Source: Liolophura sinensis (lineage: Eukaryota > Mollusca > Polyplacophora > Chitonida > Chitonidae). Taken from it: a stretch of DNA of 64,000 nucleotides. Positions 37,445 to 51,068 of this stretch are shown here, one piece after another. The stretch spans positions 39,421,187 through 39,485,186 of the forward strand of contig NC_088301.1 in the NCBI RefSeq assembly GCF_032854445.1. Reading direction: 5' to 3'. Every line of letters begins with the position of its first letter. Position 1 is the first letter of the stretch. The notes beneath the pieces are model-generated. The model worked only from the letters and a program-made list of their open reading frames with translations. It was not told the DNA's origin and did not search any database. The position numbers and the translations under genes were made by a program.

Positions 37445-40400
37445 ATTTAGAAACAGAAAATTGCACGTTTTGAAATCTCACTTACTGAAATATAACTGGT
37501 GGTATCGAATTAATAAAAGAGATAATGGATCCCTATACTTATAACAGGCATGGCATGAGCTTACTATTATTCGCCATCCATGGTGGCTTATCTGTCTAGA
37601 AAGTGATGTTTGGAAGGTATACGGCTACAATGATCTTTCTTACCGAATCAGGCTATTCCTTCTCCACATCCAAGAGCTCCCGAGGGATTGTACCTGGAAA
37701 TAGGGTCGAATGTGGTGCTAAACCCTAATCAGTCATTGAGTCGGGAGAAAAAGTGAATCGAACGAGGAATGATACACTCTTGGGTCCAATTTCCAGACGA
37801 ACAAACACTATGTCCCGAAAGGGTTTACAGGGGATTTAGGTTTGGATATAAAAAGGGAAATGGCTTTTTTCTTGTGGAATAAACAGTGGGTTGAAGGCTT
37901 GGTATAAGGTGTACCATTGGCCGAGACTGATCAGGAGGTAATATGGAGTACAAAGTAATTTATTGGATTGGAAAATAAAAACCATCAGTACAAGATGTTA
38001 CATGCAGTTTGTATTTGCTTGCGAAATACACACAGGTATTTCCAACAACCTGGAACTTCAATTCTACAAATGTTCATGCCACAAAAAAAACGCTAGAAAT
38101 TCCAGTTAAATCTATTTGCTCCCTTCACATTTCTAAATATGGAAATTTCTGGATATGGGTATGAAGGGGGTAACCAATTTAGTCGAGTCAAACAAAATGT
38201 TGCGTTTGGTATCACCCAGACAAGACAAGCTGCATGAAGTAAATTTTACATTGTCAGTCATCTAATGTTTCTATCAGAAAATAAAACAAATATATTGGTG
38301 ATCTTAAAGATGTTGACACAACAATTAATAGTCGCTTTCTAATTATAAAATTGAGTTCTTTTTAAGATATATATAACCATGTCAGAGAGAATAAAAAAAA
38401 TGACTAAGTGCCATCATGATATCTGAAATAAAGTGGACTCGAATCATGTCGATTGTTAAAGAACGTTGCGAGGGAACTGCCTTATTGACTTAGCCGATAA
38501 TCGTAAAGCTTAAGACAGGAAAAGGACAGGAGAAAGGGAGACACTAAGGTGAACGACAATGTGTAATCCAGATTCCGTTAGGAGCTACGTTACCATGGTG
38601 CCTTGAAAAGCTTTATAGTTTTCTGCGTCTTGGAAAAAGTCTAATGTCGCCAGAAGTCTGAGTTGTGAAATCCGATTGGCGACCACGCGTCTAATGCTTC
38701 AGGAACTAATGGCGGTTTTTATAACAGACAACTTACCAGGTCGTGAGTTCGAATCTGACTGCTGTCAGCTGGGACAAGAGAAGAATGTGGGTGACTCTTG
38801 AGTGGCTGACAAAAGCTTTTCCGGCAGATACTCATCTCGTGAGTGGATTACCCTTATTTAAGATCCAAAAATACGCGCAACAAATTAATGGTAACCCTCT
38901 TCTCCAATAATCCAACCTTAGCGTTTTGTGTCTTGTATCTCATTTGTTGAATGATATACTAATTTTCACATTAACCACATGCTCCTCTAGCATTTGATAG
39001 TTTCCTTAGCCATTTATTACTTCGATAGAAGCGATCACTGAGTCAACATACGATCAGGTATCTAGTGGATCCTTAATCTTGTGGTAGCGACTTGTCCTCA
39101 AGCAAAAATCCGATGTAGACACACTCTCTTCAACATCTTTGTATCGAATAATTTACAGTAATATTTAATTCCCTGTTAATTGCTGTGAACATCTTCTATT
39201 CGAAGCAATTGACGTGAACTTTAACAACCAAGGCCTTAACAACCAAATATGGCGGGGACAAAAGTAGTGAAGGACACCATTTGTATGCCTGGAATGTCTT
39301 TTGGAATCGTACAGAGCCTAGATAATACGAATAAATACTGAAGGAAAGAAACTATTTTTTGATAGAGTATGTTTAATATTGGTTCGTCGTGGAGGAGGTA
39401 GTCTTAATGCTTCATAAGCGGGAAGTTTCTCGAACTATTCCAAGCTATTTATGATCAAGCTAGCAACATTGATACTTAAGCAACCCACTATTTCCACTGT
39501 TTTATGTGTGCAATTTTGTGTGAGCGTATGTAGCAGACATCGTTATAGTACTTTTAGTCGCTTCCACAGAGTAAGATAAATCCACTGGATAGCGAGAAAT
39601 CAGTCCTTTGCTAATGATCCAGTGGCTCGTTTAACGAATAGCTAACGCAATCAATACACCGGAAAGACGCCTTTCGTCATCATTCCTTTTTGGTAATAGC
39701 ATTAAGCAAGGGCTTATGTTGAGCCGTGGCCAAGTGTCAGATTTGATGTATACAGGATCAAGCATTTGTATACCAATATCAATATGTATTATACCTACAT
39801 ATGTACATTTTATTCTCAATAGATTATATACAGCATATTAACACAAGTTAGACCAGATTAGCAAACTGCTTTTGTTATTTCATTCCACTTAGAATAAACA
39901 CCAACTGAGGTAAGTTGACAACTGGCAACTATCACACTGCTCTGTTTTACTCTCTACGCTGTAAGTCTCTTATATTATTCAAAGGGATCCAGAGGGTATC
40001 AGGTATTCATGGTTCAACATGCATTTTACTGGGTTAAAAAAATATATAAAGAATGAATCGAACTATTTCTACGGACTGTGTCACGTTAGTGTTTTCCTTA
40101 CCTTTAATTTCATTTCACAGCAGCAGTGAGGAATGGAAGGAAATTTAACAAAGTATGGCAACAGCGTAAATAGCATTTGCCTGTACACTGAAGACTTGGG
40201 GGTTGGTACAAACAAACTACACTATAATAAAGAAACCGTATTTTGGGCAAGTTTGTGTTGTTGACTTTCCCAAAGAGCTGACGGCTTCGGCAATCCTCGC
40301 GTAACGCTCATCCATCTTTCTACAGATACATCCAAGATTTGTTTCTAATCGGTCGATTTCCCGGGAAGCTCAAGCGCTTTTCCATCGGATTTTTCACGTC

Positions 40401-41147
40401 ACTTTAAGAATGAATTGCTGGCTGGGTGGCCGGCTCAATAGATAGGCTTAGGCAATGTCCAGGCGTCATTTTGGGAGTTACGTCCCCTGAAAAAATTGAT
40501 TGACAGTAAAACTTGAAATGCTTTAGCCAGAAAAATGCTCTTTTGATAAGCGCTTTATGACAGATAGAGTCTAATTAGCGATTAAAAACATATTATATCA
40601 TCAACACAGGATGTGTGAAATGCAAATCCCGGGTCATTCCCTGTGTATTTTGTTTTCAAGTGACATTTGCATGCGTTCATTATTATAAAAAGCTTACACG
40701 AAATTTTGCACTGCTAAAAACACTAAATAGATCCTATTGCATCTAAATTCCGCACGTTTCCTGGATATCTGTCGTGATGCTGTGCCATGCAGCCAAGATT
40801 TGTATGAATAAAAGCAGATTTATCATTGAGACAAAATGGCTCAAAGCATATTTCCTCGATCGTTTTGTGAGAAAAAGCCGTTCCTCAGAGTGTGTTCCAG
40901 AGGATATCCAGTGGCGCTTATGAGCTTAACTTCGACGCAGCAAAAGTTCATCTAATTTGTGCCTTGCGTTACGCGATACGTCCATTTCATTTTTACACCT
41001 GTGTGTGTGTACTCAATGCGAAATGCATGTTTCAGTGGTGACCCTTCGGTGGCTCATTAGTTCAAAGCGTTCTTCTCATGGCTGGCGGTCGGTTCAAAAC
41101 TACAAAAGGTCGAACGATCGAATCAGGATAAGTCAGGAGATTTGTCA
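37445..41147. other. Non-coding (putative intron)
   Basis: No exon recognised. About 38730-38830 has a B-box-like 'gtgagttcgaatctgac' and may be a decayed tRNA-SINE head. About 41045-41100 ('ggtggctcattagttcaaagc ... ggtcggttcaaaac' type) may be another. 40300-40520 looks unique and GC-richer than its surroundings. Confidence 0.4.
40497..40506 (+). promoter_or_regulatory. TALE homeodomain-like site, second copy
   Basis: Exact 'tgattgacag', in the relatively GC-rich unique stretch 40300-40520. This is the same decamer as at 28346. Confidence 0.25.
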
Positions 41148-41311
41148 GGTAAAACTAATATAAAAGACTATAGCACAGAGAGCTTAACTAGAACAGTGAC
41201 GACAGTGTGATAGTTGGCAAATGGCCACACATATATTACCAGTGAAATTCGGCCTCTTGTCAGCCTATCTCAATCTCCCTCAAGGTTGTTTTCAGTCTAT
41301 TCATATAAATG
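41148..41311 (+). repeat. Dispersed repeat R1, copy 4
   Basis: Very close to copy 1: 'aatataaaagactatagc', 'gaacagtgacgacagtgtgatag', 'ttggcaaatggccacac', 'ccagtgaaattcggcctcttgtcag', then 'ctattcatataaatg'. The SINE tail fragment follows directly. Confidence 0.75.
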
Positions 41312-41352
41312 TATTTATTTATTTGATATGCGGTATTCAAGAATATTTCCAA
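41311..41352 (-). mobile_element. SINE 3'-end fragment
   Basis: 'tatttatttatttgat' then 'gcggtattcaagaatatttcc' is the reverse complement of the SINE tail and 'gaatattcttgagtac' end, with the 'ggcgtaaaacacca' part deleted. It abuts R1 copy 4. Confidence 0.65.
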
Positions 41353-42777
41353 ATGCTTATGAGCAACGTTAGTGTACCATGGCTTAAAGAGGAATAGAAT
41401 CGATTCTTATTGGCTGGATTGAGGGATAGTCCAGGTCATACCTGGCAGATTTATTCAAGTGTGACCAAAGCTGCAGGATTTAATCCAGGACACCATATGT
41501 CCACAGTCAGCCGATCAGCGTCGATTCTGCATCCCTTTAAGAAGAACCGTGTTAAAAACTGCAGTGATGCTAATTGCAAAATTAACGTGATAAAGAAACA
41601 CCCATTAAAAATTCTTGGGTTTGGTCTAAATACTGATCAAATATTTAGATAAATGCTTCATTTGTGTGATGGTTTGACGTGATATCGCGAGCGTGACACA
41701 ACACACCAGATCTAATAAAAGCTAGATATGCATATTATTTATTCTTACTTTGGTACACAATCGAAGATCATGGAGCAAAGTAATAGATGTGTCGCCTTAT
41801 AAATGTTTTGTCCAATAAAAAGCAATGAAAGATACTCTCTAAACGATGTCCACAAGACAGCAGGTGTATCAATGTGTCGATTGATCAGTCTGCATCAGTC
41901 TGTCATATATCGAAGGTTGAGTTCGTCAATCCAAGAATGAAATAACCTAGTCAGTCTGTATGAACTTATGTGTTTATCAGTATATTATGTTGGAGAACAG
42001 GTTTGATTGTGCGCGATACGGTTGACCAATCACGAGCCTTGTGCTAGACACCATGATTGCTGAGGCTTAGACTTGTCATTTCCAATTCGAGTTCAATTCA
42101 TCACGGCCTAACAGATCACGTGACATTCCCGGGAAATTGCGGCATTTCCATGGACGGTCACGCGACACTCGGTTCAATTTTGTTCTCGAAGACCAAACAA
42201 AAACTTTCCACTCAACGCATTACAAACTTTCGTTTTTCTTAAAACACTTGAGAAAAAGAAATCAGCTTTGCAGCGCCATCAAGGAACTTCAAAATATCAA
42301 CTTGGAAGGAATTGTTAATAAAATGACTGCAGATGACATTCTATGGTCTTATGAATGGTATCCTCCCCCTCTTTAAATAGCCGTAATGACCTATACCTCT
42401 TGGGTATATCAGGACGACTGGTCTGCCTTTAGCTCGTCGCGTCCTTAACTGAGACAGTCCGCCAATTACTTTAATGAGAAAGGTGCGGGAAGGCTGTTCA
42501 CTTCCCTAAACAGCCCAGCGAACTCCCCTGTCGTCAAAATCCAGCGGCTTAGATAAACTACCCGTCCAAATATAGACTATTGGCGGCACTGAAAGCTAAT
42601 CAGTCAATCGGCCTCTGCATGATCCATATGTATCTTTAGAACACTTATACATTTAGGCCTCATTATAAGAGGCCAGCACTTTCACACTTAGACATCCACA
42701 TCCCACGAGCCCCATTTGGTATGCATCTTTTTAAAATTATAATACAAAAAAGATAATCAGAATCAGTGTATTCTGTA
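41353..42777. other. Non-coding (putative intron)
   Basis: No exon recognised. 42060-42560 is less AT-biased and free of repeats, a candidate conserved non-coding stretch that only comparison could confirm. Confidence 0.4.
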
Positions 42778-43050
42778 TTATTTATGTACATCAGATACAA
42801 AAGACCACACCACGTGGAGAGCAAAAATAGAGCAGCACCGATACTGTGATAGTTGACCTTGGTTAACGCGTAACCGATGAAATCCGGCATCTTGTTTAGG
42901 TTCTCTTTAGGTAGGATTTTACAAACTGTTTACGTAAATGTTAAAAAATAATAACCCTAGAACCAGGGCTTAGGCAGAATCAGGTAAAATACAAATGCAG
43001 TGATGTTAATTGTAATTTATTACACGTCACTGGTCTGGAATGCTGGCTCA
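42778..43050 (+). repeat. Dispersed repeat R1, copy 5
   Basis: Carries the longest 3' part of the family: 'agagcagcaccgatactgtgatag', 'gcgtaaccgatgaaatccggcatcttgtt', 'gtttacgtaaatg', 'ggcttaggcagaatcaggtaaaata', 'aaatgcagtgatgttaattg', 'acgtcactggtctggaatgctg'. The same blocks in the same order end copy 6. Confidence 0.7.
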
Positions 43051-44188
43051 TATACATGTCTATAAAGAAAAAGATACATAAGCGAAGATATGTATACGCC
43101 ACACATTTCCATATGTGAAGAATTATCAACGTATTAAAATATTGCTCAATACATACCACTTAATAGGTAACCCAGCTATTCAGTTAAAATTCTTTAGAGG
43201 AATTTTTAAAAAAATGTTTGTAAGGTATCATGTGTACTATGCCGTCTCGTTGCTATGTTTTGACTTTAAATGGCACACTCAGGATTTATATGGGTTATAA
43301 GTTTATCCCACCTCAGCCTTTAAGCGAATGAATGCGATGGTGTCTCAAACGTCTGCAAAAAGGGGGCGTTATGTGAGTCTTGGTCACGGAAATTGGTCAA
43401 ATGTTTGGACACTCTACGCCTGCTTTTTGACACAAATGAAGGCCAAGAAGGCTCATCAAGCAATTGGTCAGTAGTAGCAGCTCAAGGTATAGGAGAAAGA
43501 CCCTTCAGAGCAAGATTTGAACCAGCATATAACACATTAGCATCGAGAATTTTGACGAATGAAATCAGCAATGCTGGATGGCAGTCCTTTCTGCAGACAG
43601 ACAGTGATGAATTATTGATACAGCTATGATTATAGCTTATTATACACCCGTGATCTTTGGGGATATTACCCCCCTTACAATAAGGCGAATTCTCGGTGGA
43701 GTCAATATTTTCTGAGTAAATCCCATGTTAGGGGCGTTAAACCTTAAGTTCCAAACTAATATGCTTTACTGTATTTAACTGGACCCAGGATTTGCCGCTG
43801 AGGGTACGAGTCCTCATAAATAAACCAGTTAATCGATCTCTAGATCGATGGATTAGACAAGCAGCTAGTTAATCAGTGAATCGTAGAGTGTAAAGGTATA
43901 TGTGAAACAAAGTAACAATTATCGCCAGTACAGAAAGAAACACACTGATGTAGGCCTACTGATGCTCCAGGAAACTGATAATCACCAGTGTCCCGCTGTT
44001 ACAATTGGCATTGTTTTAAACATTTTATAAACGACAAGCCTTCCGGTACATTTGTATACAGTGTTTTTCCCATGACAGTTCAGTTCATGGAGCATTCACA
44101 TTTGCTTATTTCTCAAAGTGATTATATGTGGCGAACTGCTTTGGTCTTCTGCTTTGCTGACGAATTCAAACGCCGTCCGCCGTAGTCT

Positions 44189-44203
44189 ACTGCCCCCTGC
44201 GGG
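44189..44203 (-). promoter_or_regulatory. CTCF-like motif
   Basis: 'actgccccctgcggg' is close to the reverse complement of the CTCF core (CCAGCAGGGGGCGCT type), with about three mismatches over 15 positions. CTCF and its core motif are conserved across bilaterians. Occupancy cannot be judged. Confidence 0.3.
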
Positions 44204-47200
44204 AGACACTGTCTGATGCTGGATTACAAATTACTCTGCCCATAAGGCCGTCTCGCTGACAGATTGCCCGGGCACACGTACCTGTCCTTGGACATTACAG
44301 TCGCTTCGGGCCTCGTGAGTGGAAAGCGTAGGCAGCGGGTAGTGACGAACTATGGATACCGATATCTACTTTGGAAGAGATTAACTGATGTGAAAAACAA
44401 AGACTCGTTATATCCATATCTGGTCCCATCATGCCGATCAGAGAAGAAGTTAATTTTGATATATGCAAAGGATATAGTTTGTCACAATTTCTTGAAACTG
44501 ACATTGACATTTTTAGGGTTAAAGGTTGGTACTTTTGTAGCATACTCTGCAGTCTGTTGCAGAAATCGAAACATATTTCGGCTTGTAAAACGTGGCAACA
44601 TTTACACGAAAGTAATGTCATTTAAACTTGTCACTTGCAGCCTCGTTAAAGTCACTTCATGCAGTTACAAATACAGATAAGTTGAAGAAAAACTTTCGTT
44701 GTAATACGTGAATTGCTTCAGCAGTAAAACAAAGAACAACGAAGGGATAGAAACAGGACGAAACGAGATGGGCCACGAAACATAACATAACTATTCACAT
44801 CGGCTTTTACTTTTTGCAACTCTTTTGTAGAACATGGAGCACATTTTATCAGTTTTTTGCTTTCTCTTCCTTTTTTTCTCATGGAAAATCGAGAAAAGAG
44901 TTGAAACATGTTCGGTGTGAAAACCAAACCGTATTAAGCGAAATGGACTGTGAATGGCTCCTTGGGCTGCCATAAAACTCGAACTTGCCATTATCTAGGC
45001 GACATCCAATTAAATGCGAAACGGATCGCCATTAGAGAAAGTCCGCCTTTCGCTTAAGTTTATGGCCGCTTTGAAATCCGTGAGACTCTTTGGTGAGATT
45101 GCCTTAGAGGCTATGGGAAGTCGAGGGTTATTTGGTGGAGGAGAAGGAAACAGGGAAGGGAGTTGTGTCTCCTTATCTCCTTGACTCTCTCAGATATACG
45201 ACCGGCCTTGACGCCTTAAAGAAACTCAATAAAGAAATCTACCAGTCAGTCAACATTAGGCCGGCACAGCTGAAATAATGTATACGTACTTCTCCTGTGG
45301 TGTCTTTCCATGTTCTCGATACTATGTGAATATATCACTTTATCCAAACGTGACAGTGACTTTGTCATCCAATACTAGTACATGGCTATCCTTGTGCATC
45401 GTTTATTTCATCCATATACACCAGGGTTTGTATCCAGGGTAAGGATTAAGGATGTATTAAATATAAGAAACTCAAAAGGCCAATGAATCTAACAGAAATA
45501 TTTAGAGTGTGGTCAAGTGGCCATGATGAACTCAGCACTGATCCACCCCATTTGAGTCAGATCAGTGTTTTGCCTAGCCAAAATCGTTTGGCATTAATAG
45601 AGTTAATGGGACGAACTTTACTAATTATTGCATGGTTATGTAAGCGTCCCCAAAGCCAAGACAAGAGACTTCCGACAGGCAGTATAAACATGAGACATAT
45701 ATGCATGTAGCGTTTACTCATGCAATTCAGCCACAGGCAAGTTGAACGTCTGATGTATGAAAGGTTTATTGTAACTGTGCCAAACATATGGCTGTAGCGA
45801 ATTAACATGTTTCTTGTTACATATTGTATTTGAACAAGGACGTTCATAAGCTATACAAAAGATACACAAGATATGGCCTTGATATGGATGGAATTGTTTA
45901 TGGCAACATCTACATGTCATCTGGAACAGTGTGATCTGTGGATGACATTAAGTCCTGTCTTTTACAAATTTGTTATTCAGAACATTAAACAAGTATTACC
46001 GAAATTTGTATACGTAAAGAATTTTGTTCTTTGCTACTCTTACCGCCACGCGGTAAAATGAACGGTCAACAGACTAAAGTGCTATCCAAATCCATCATAA
46101 TTCCTTACAAAAGACGGGAAATCAATAAGAGAATGACTCGATCGACTGTGGATAAAAGTAGCCATTTCTTCACACATAAGACTTGTCCTGCAGAAATGTT
46201 TGCCTTTACTTTGATTTTGTTTACTTTGGTATGAATTCATCATCTGGTAGGTTTGTTGATCAGTGGTTTGACTAAGTGATTGATTGTTGGCCTTCTTTGC
46301 CCCAAGGCCATTGCAAGTTTCGGGATGAGTGATAAGTGGTGTAGTATATTTTATACAGACCGTTGATGGCAATTGGCCAAATCCCAAATCGTAGAATACT
46401 GTCAAAGGAGAAATCGACAATATCAACTACATTTACAGCTTATTTTGCAACAGTTACTGGAGAGTCTGGAAGCAATACCAACAAAGGGAACATTGGTTCA
46501 GAACAGAATCAACAAACACACTAGAATATACATGCAATATAGCTTTGCAGTAAAAAGTAGAAGAGCAGAAGAGTTAGAGCAATCATTACGTAACCATATC
46601 ATTGGAGACATAAGTTATGAGATTTGACAGAATGTCTTTTTTTCACTGCGTTGCATTGATAAAAAATTCCCAAAGCCTTTTGGAAGAAAAGAAACTTTTG
46701 GGTGTCAAAGAACTCATCACCGAGATAAAAATAGCTTCAGTTAATCCAAAAACTTTATGGTTTTGTTTTATAACGTTAAAAAATATCCGTGAGTTAAATT
46801 TTAAGATTGTTGTATTGGTTTTACGTGATCTTTGCAGAGAATCATTAAGTTAGACATATAAATCTCGTAAAATCCCCTTAGAAGAAAGCAAATAAGTATC
46901 AATAGTATTGTGTGATATAAAATGTCCCACATCCTACCACCCGCCTTCCTCCTCGGTACCCCCACCTCGCTCTCACACATTCACACTATTTGTTCTTAAT
47001 TCCACTTGCCATTATGCTCAGTCTCTGCTCGCGAACAGCCCAAGATACGCCCCATTCCCGATTCACTCATGACACGAAAAATCGATAGAAAGGTTTAATG
47101 CTCCGCCGAACAAACTAACAGTGTATCAGTGATACAGGGAATGTGGTGTGGAGGGGAAACGCGTCTCTCCTCTTTCAGTCTGGGGGGTGAAATGGAAAGT

Positions 47201-47350
47201 TCGCTCTTACAAACGCTTGAATAGCTCTAGACTGTAAAAGGAACCCCTGTGCGAAAGCTTCACTTCTTCGACTCAGATTCTGTCAAGCTGATCAACTGAT
47301 TGATTGATTACAAGGTTTCCGTGTCTCAATAAGCAATATCTGGAAGTCAA

Positions 47351-47365
47351 TCACGTGTCACGTGA
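47351..47365. promoter_or_regulatory. Double CACGTG palindrome
   Basis: 'tcacgtgtcacgtga' is a perfect inverted repeat holding two CACGTG E-boxes 7 bp apart, the class bound by USF, MITF/TFE and Myc-type bHLH dimers. Confidence 0.35.
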
Positions 47366-50160
47366 AGTGGGTACTTCATCGAGAAAAGTACATTGATGTT
47401 CAACATCTCATCGTCCTTTTGCATGCGAACTGATGGGCGTGTGTATACATAGAAGTAAAAGACCGGCCACAAGCAGTTTCGATCTCCTTCCCTAAGAAAC
47501 GACAGGTGCAATCAGCATCGAACTGAAATTGGCTCTAGGCCTGAAAATTTATATGGCTAGGAGAGAGCAGAGTGCAGTAGAAAGGGGCAGTGATGATAAC
47601 TATCATTAATATGTTGCGGTCTAAAAACTGTTGCTCTCCAGTTCAGAAATCTATCAGTACTGATATTAGACTATGACTTCTGCTGACTGTGCATGGGTAA
47701 TATAGATTAGTTAAGAGGGAAAGCACATTGAAATTAATTTCTCACTTGTAAAAAGCACGAGCGTTTGCTATCGTGGTTGTTTTGCTGACCGATTAGGAAA
47801 CGTCTACTGTCACCGTTCTCCAAGCATGGGTTGCGGGGCGAAGAAATAATTGAAGTGACTGGGATCCGAATTTGAACCAAATAGCAAGATGAGATTTGCT
47901 AGCTGTCTTAGTGTTGATTACCGTTAAAGGTGTTGTTGAAATTCTTCCATTCTGTGGCCTGCTGAAAGTGGATTGTAAGATGGATGAAGTACGACAGGTG
48001 AGTCAACAGTTGTATTGATTTTTTTCACTTGGGAATGCATAGTTAATTATTTTATTTGTCACAAATATGTCTTTGCATCCCTTCCGTTTATACTTAAATA
48101 CCATATTGCCAATGGATTTTCTTATCTTGAGTTAATATATGCAAGATGCGTTCAATTATAAGTTTACAGCTTGCAGTAAAAAGTGGACAAGGAGATATTT
48201 TTTTCCTGAAATCAGTTATGGCCTCGGTTTATGTTTGCTGTCTAGTAAATACGGGATTCTCGGTTTAGGTAGAATCGAAATCATTGAATGGAGTCATCAA
48301 ACAAGCTATCTTGCGCAGGGATCTCATTTGATATTACAATCGCTAAAAGCTTTTCCATTTCTGTCGTATTTAAAGCAAGGCTTTGAAAATAGTCTTTGTC
48401 TTATAGACACTGATTGGAGAGGAGGTACACAGATAAACGACAAAGCCAGTTTCAGTGACTGTACTCCGGGAAAGAGATTTCTTACCAACAGGTGGTAGTC
48501 GTACGCAATCTTGCAACGCCATCAGTAGCCTTACTTGTACCTCTAGTAGAAAGTGAGGGAAACCGTAATTGATTTAACCTTAGAATCGAACCGATTAAAG
48601 ATATTTGTATTCGCCTATCTTTGCCAAATTTGCCGTCTTGTAATTGAAGGGAGTAGGGATCGAAATTCTTTGCCTCGAGAAGCTATAGTTCAGTGACTTT
48701 TGTGGGTTCGAGGTACGGGAATGCGGAGGAAATGAGTTCATGCATTCAGTTGGGCGAAAATTGCACTGCCTTCGACTCTGTATAACCCGCATCTCTTCAC
48801 AGCCCTCCCATCAGTTATTCTACAACCGCTTTTTTCACTTCTTGCCTTATGACACAGGCAATGGAATTCGTCAGAGACTGGCACCACACACGGTGTACAG
48901 TTGCATAATTGAAGCTTTACTTTGCTAAATTGATGTTCAAATGTCGACCATGGTCTCGCTGTAATGCTGTCTTCGTGGCTAGAACTGAATTGGTTCCTTT
49001 AATGTATACAACTTCGCCAAGCTGTCTGTATGTTGGTTGGTGAAGCAAACAGTTGTACTTTATAAATGTTATTCGGAGATACCAGTTATTACGTCTGTCA
49101 AATGCGCAATGAGAATGGAAACTACAGTACATTATCGGAGGGACAAAGTGTCATCAGAAAGTCTGAATGACAGTTTTATCTTCTTGTTATTTATAATGCA
49201 TGGGTTATTCATTTAATCCATATTCATTAGTCAAAAGCTATCACATTTATAATGTTTTTTTCTGCAAAAATCAGCCTTGTGTGACCACTTCTACTTCATA
49301 ATGCTTTTCGTGTCATATTGTTACAAAACATTTCAAACATAAAGATTTGGGTGTTAAAGAAATATAGTTAGATTCGTGAGGTGTATGAGGGAGTGGGAAT
49401 TCCATAAAGACCATTTCCGATAGGGCCTACGTGTACTCCCTCATCAAAGGCTATCACTGTTATGCAGCTTGGCGCGCAGCTGATGTGAGGAACCGGCTTC
49501 GAGAAAATGATGACAGAAGAATAGTTCTGCGCCAAATAGATAAGACGTGAACAGTTTTCTTAAGGGGTCATTTAGTGTGAAAGTCTTGGGGATCTTGGAT
49601 TGTTGCATGTGGCTGCGAAACATAAGATAAGTTTGATTGATTGATCGATTGATTGATTTATAACGCGTACATGCACGGTGCAACTCGATGTTTTAAACAT
49701 GTTTCGATTTTAGTTTAGAAAGTATTACATGTCGCCAGTAAAACTGAACAGTTTGAAGTCTTTAGTCAGTTGTACAAAATATACTTTTGTGAGATCGGAC
49801 AGAAAATCATTAATATCCTAGATGACACAGGACACGATATTCCTTAATCCTCAACTGTCAAACGAGACATTGTAGTACGAAACTTAATATATACTGATTT
49901 ATCTGTGTTTAAAAGGGTATCCACGGTCAAACAACCCAATTTAGCCGTATGCGTGGTTAATGTGCATGTCTTTCAACCTCCAAGTCAGTCCGTTGTCGGA
50001 CAGAGAATTTTAAGCACTCCCTGTTTTCAGTTTTCACTTTTCACTTTTCATAGCCCCATGATAGCAATAAGAGGTTGTGTGATCTTGCACGAAGTTCACT
50101 GGATCCCGCTAGACTTCCAGCCCTAAGACGGTCACAAGTGGGAAAGCGTTTTCACGAATT

Positions 50161-50275
50161 TACATGAACAGTTAGAATGTAAATCTGAGGTAAATTTAGA
50201 AGAAATTGCATTTCACTTAGATTCCACCAACTTTCACATGTCATCGCTGTTCTGGTTTTAATTTCCATGCCGTAT
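50161..50275 (-). repeat. Dispersed repeat R1, copy 7 (reverse)
   Basis: On the - strand it reads 'aaaaccagaacagcgatgacatgtgaaag' type sequence, then 'tttacctcag' and 'cattctaactgttcatgtaaatt'. This is the R1 order with one internal deletion. Confidence 0.6.
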
Positions 50276-50579
50276 TGTTTTATATTTTACATAAACTTCC
50301 GCTTGGATTCTTCTAGACATCCCCCAATAGAACGCATGTCACAATTGGGAAAGGTCACTAATGACTTGCCAAGGAGGGTGTTTTTTCCTGGATCCCCAAT
50401 TAAAATGGCACCAGTCAAATAACTGAAAATTCGTGAATATGGCGTAATGAACACTAAAATAAATAAATGAATTGTTCATTCAAGTTGTGTCTGTAATCAC
50501 AAATACTGAAATATATCACATGAACTGTCAGCCGTTGGCATTGTGATTTGGCTAGAACTTGATGTCCTTGCCGTCCTGG

Positions 50580-50702
50580 GGCCGGTTTCATGAAGCGCCC
50601 ATAGCTAAGTAACCCCTTAACTACGATGTCAACATATGTTGTAGACCTAATGTCACTTAGCTAAGGGCTTCTTAACCCTAAATACGCTTGATGAAACCGG
50701 CC
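50580..50702. mobile_element. Short terminal-inverted-repeat element (MITE-like)
   Basis: About 123 bp. The 5' end 'ggccggtttcatgaagcg' and 3' end 'cgcttgatgaaaccggcc' are inverted repeats matching 17 of 18. Internal 'agctaag' and 'ttagctaag' blocks add further pairing. It has no coding capacity. Palindromic repeats with this 'ccggtttcatgaa' end are familiar in marine invertebrate genomes. The superfamily is unknown. Confidence 0.7.
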
Positions 50703-51068
50703 ACAAGTCTAACAAATTTCAGCGTGTGACATTATTTATGAAAATGATTATTGCGAAGTAACACTGTCTGCATCTTGCGATCCTGTGAACCGTGCGATTC
50801 TTTGCCGATAACTATTCATGTTCATACAAACTCCATAATTGAATCCAAAACAGGAACGTAATCGCAGCTTACGTTCAATTCGAAAACCACACTTTCTAAC
50901 TGGTGCTAATATGGCAGACATGTCTTCGATTCTCATGTATACCTGGCTATCTATGTAAGATTTATAAATGTTGTACAGTTCTCGATCAACTGCCACTGAA
51001 CCCGCTGTTTTAAGTACACCATACTATTATATTCTGCTTAAGACTCGTAATTGTATGTGAATTCAACA

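Larger units (their letters stand above)
43051..50160. other. Non-coding (putative intron), no exon recognised
   Basis: About 7 kb with no repeat that I can classify. Frames at 43393-43629, 44264-44680, 46373-46627 and 48139-48498 (78-138 codons) match no family known to me and lack good flanking splice sites. 44990-45180 is repeat-free with balanced composition, a candidate conserved non-coding element. Near 47290-47310 and 49630-49660 are short (ttga)n runs. Confidence 0.4.

Noticed and set aside
37185-37446. Open frames on both strands ending in the shared 'HHNAGRRRISEIFLSTA' peptide (also 52817-53086)
   Set aside because: Translation of the SINE core on the sense strand. The shared peptide reflects the shared repeat, not a gene family.
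44264-44680. 138-codon + strand frame with overlapping 108-codon - strand frame
   Set aside because: No domain, no splice sites, and open on both strands at once as chance frames often are.
48139-48498. 119-codon + strand frame
   Set aside because: No recognisable family or flanking splice signals. The length is within chance for 64 kb.
50580-50702. Rho-independent-type terminator or riboswitch
   Set aside because: Strong inverted repeat, but this is animal DNA and the ends match a MITE-like repeat.
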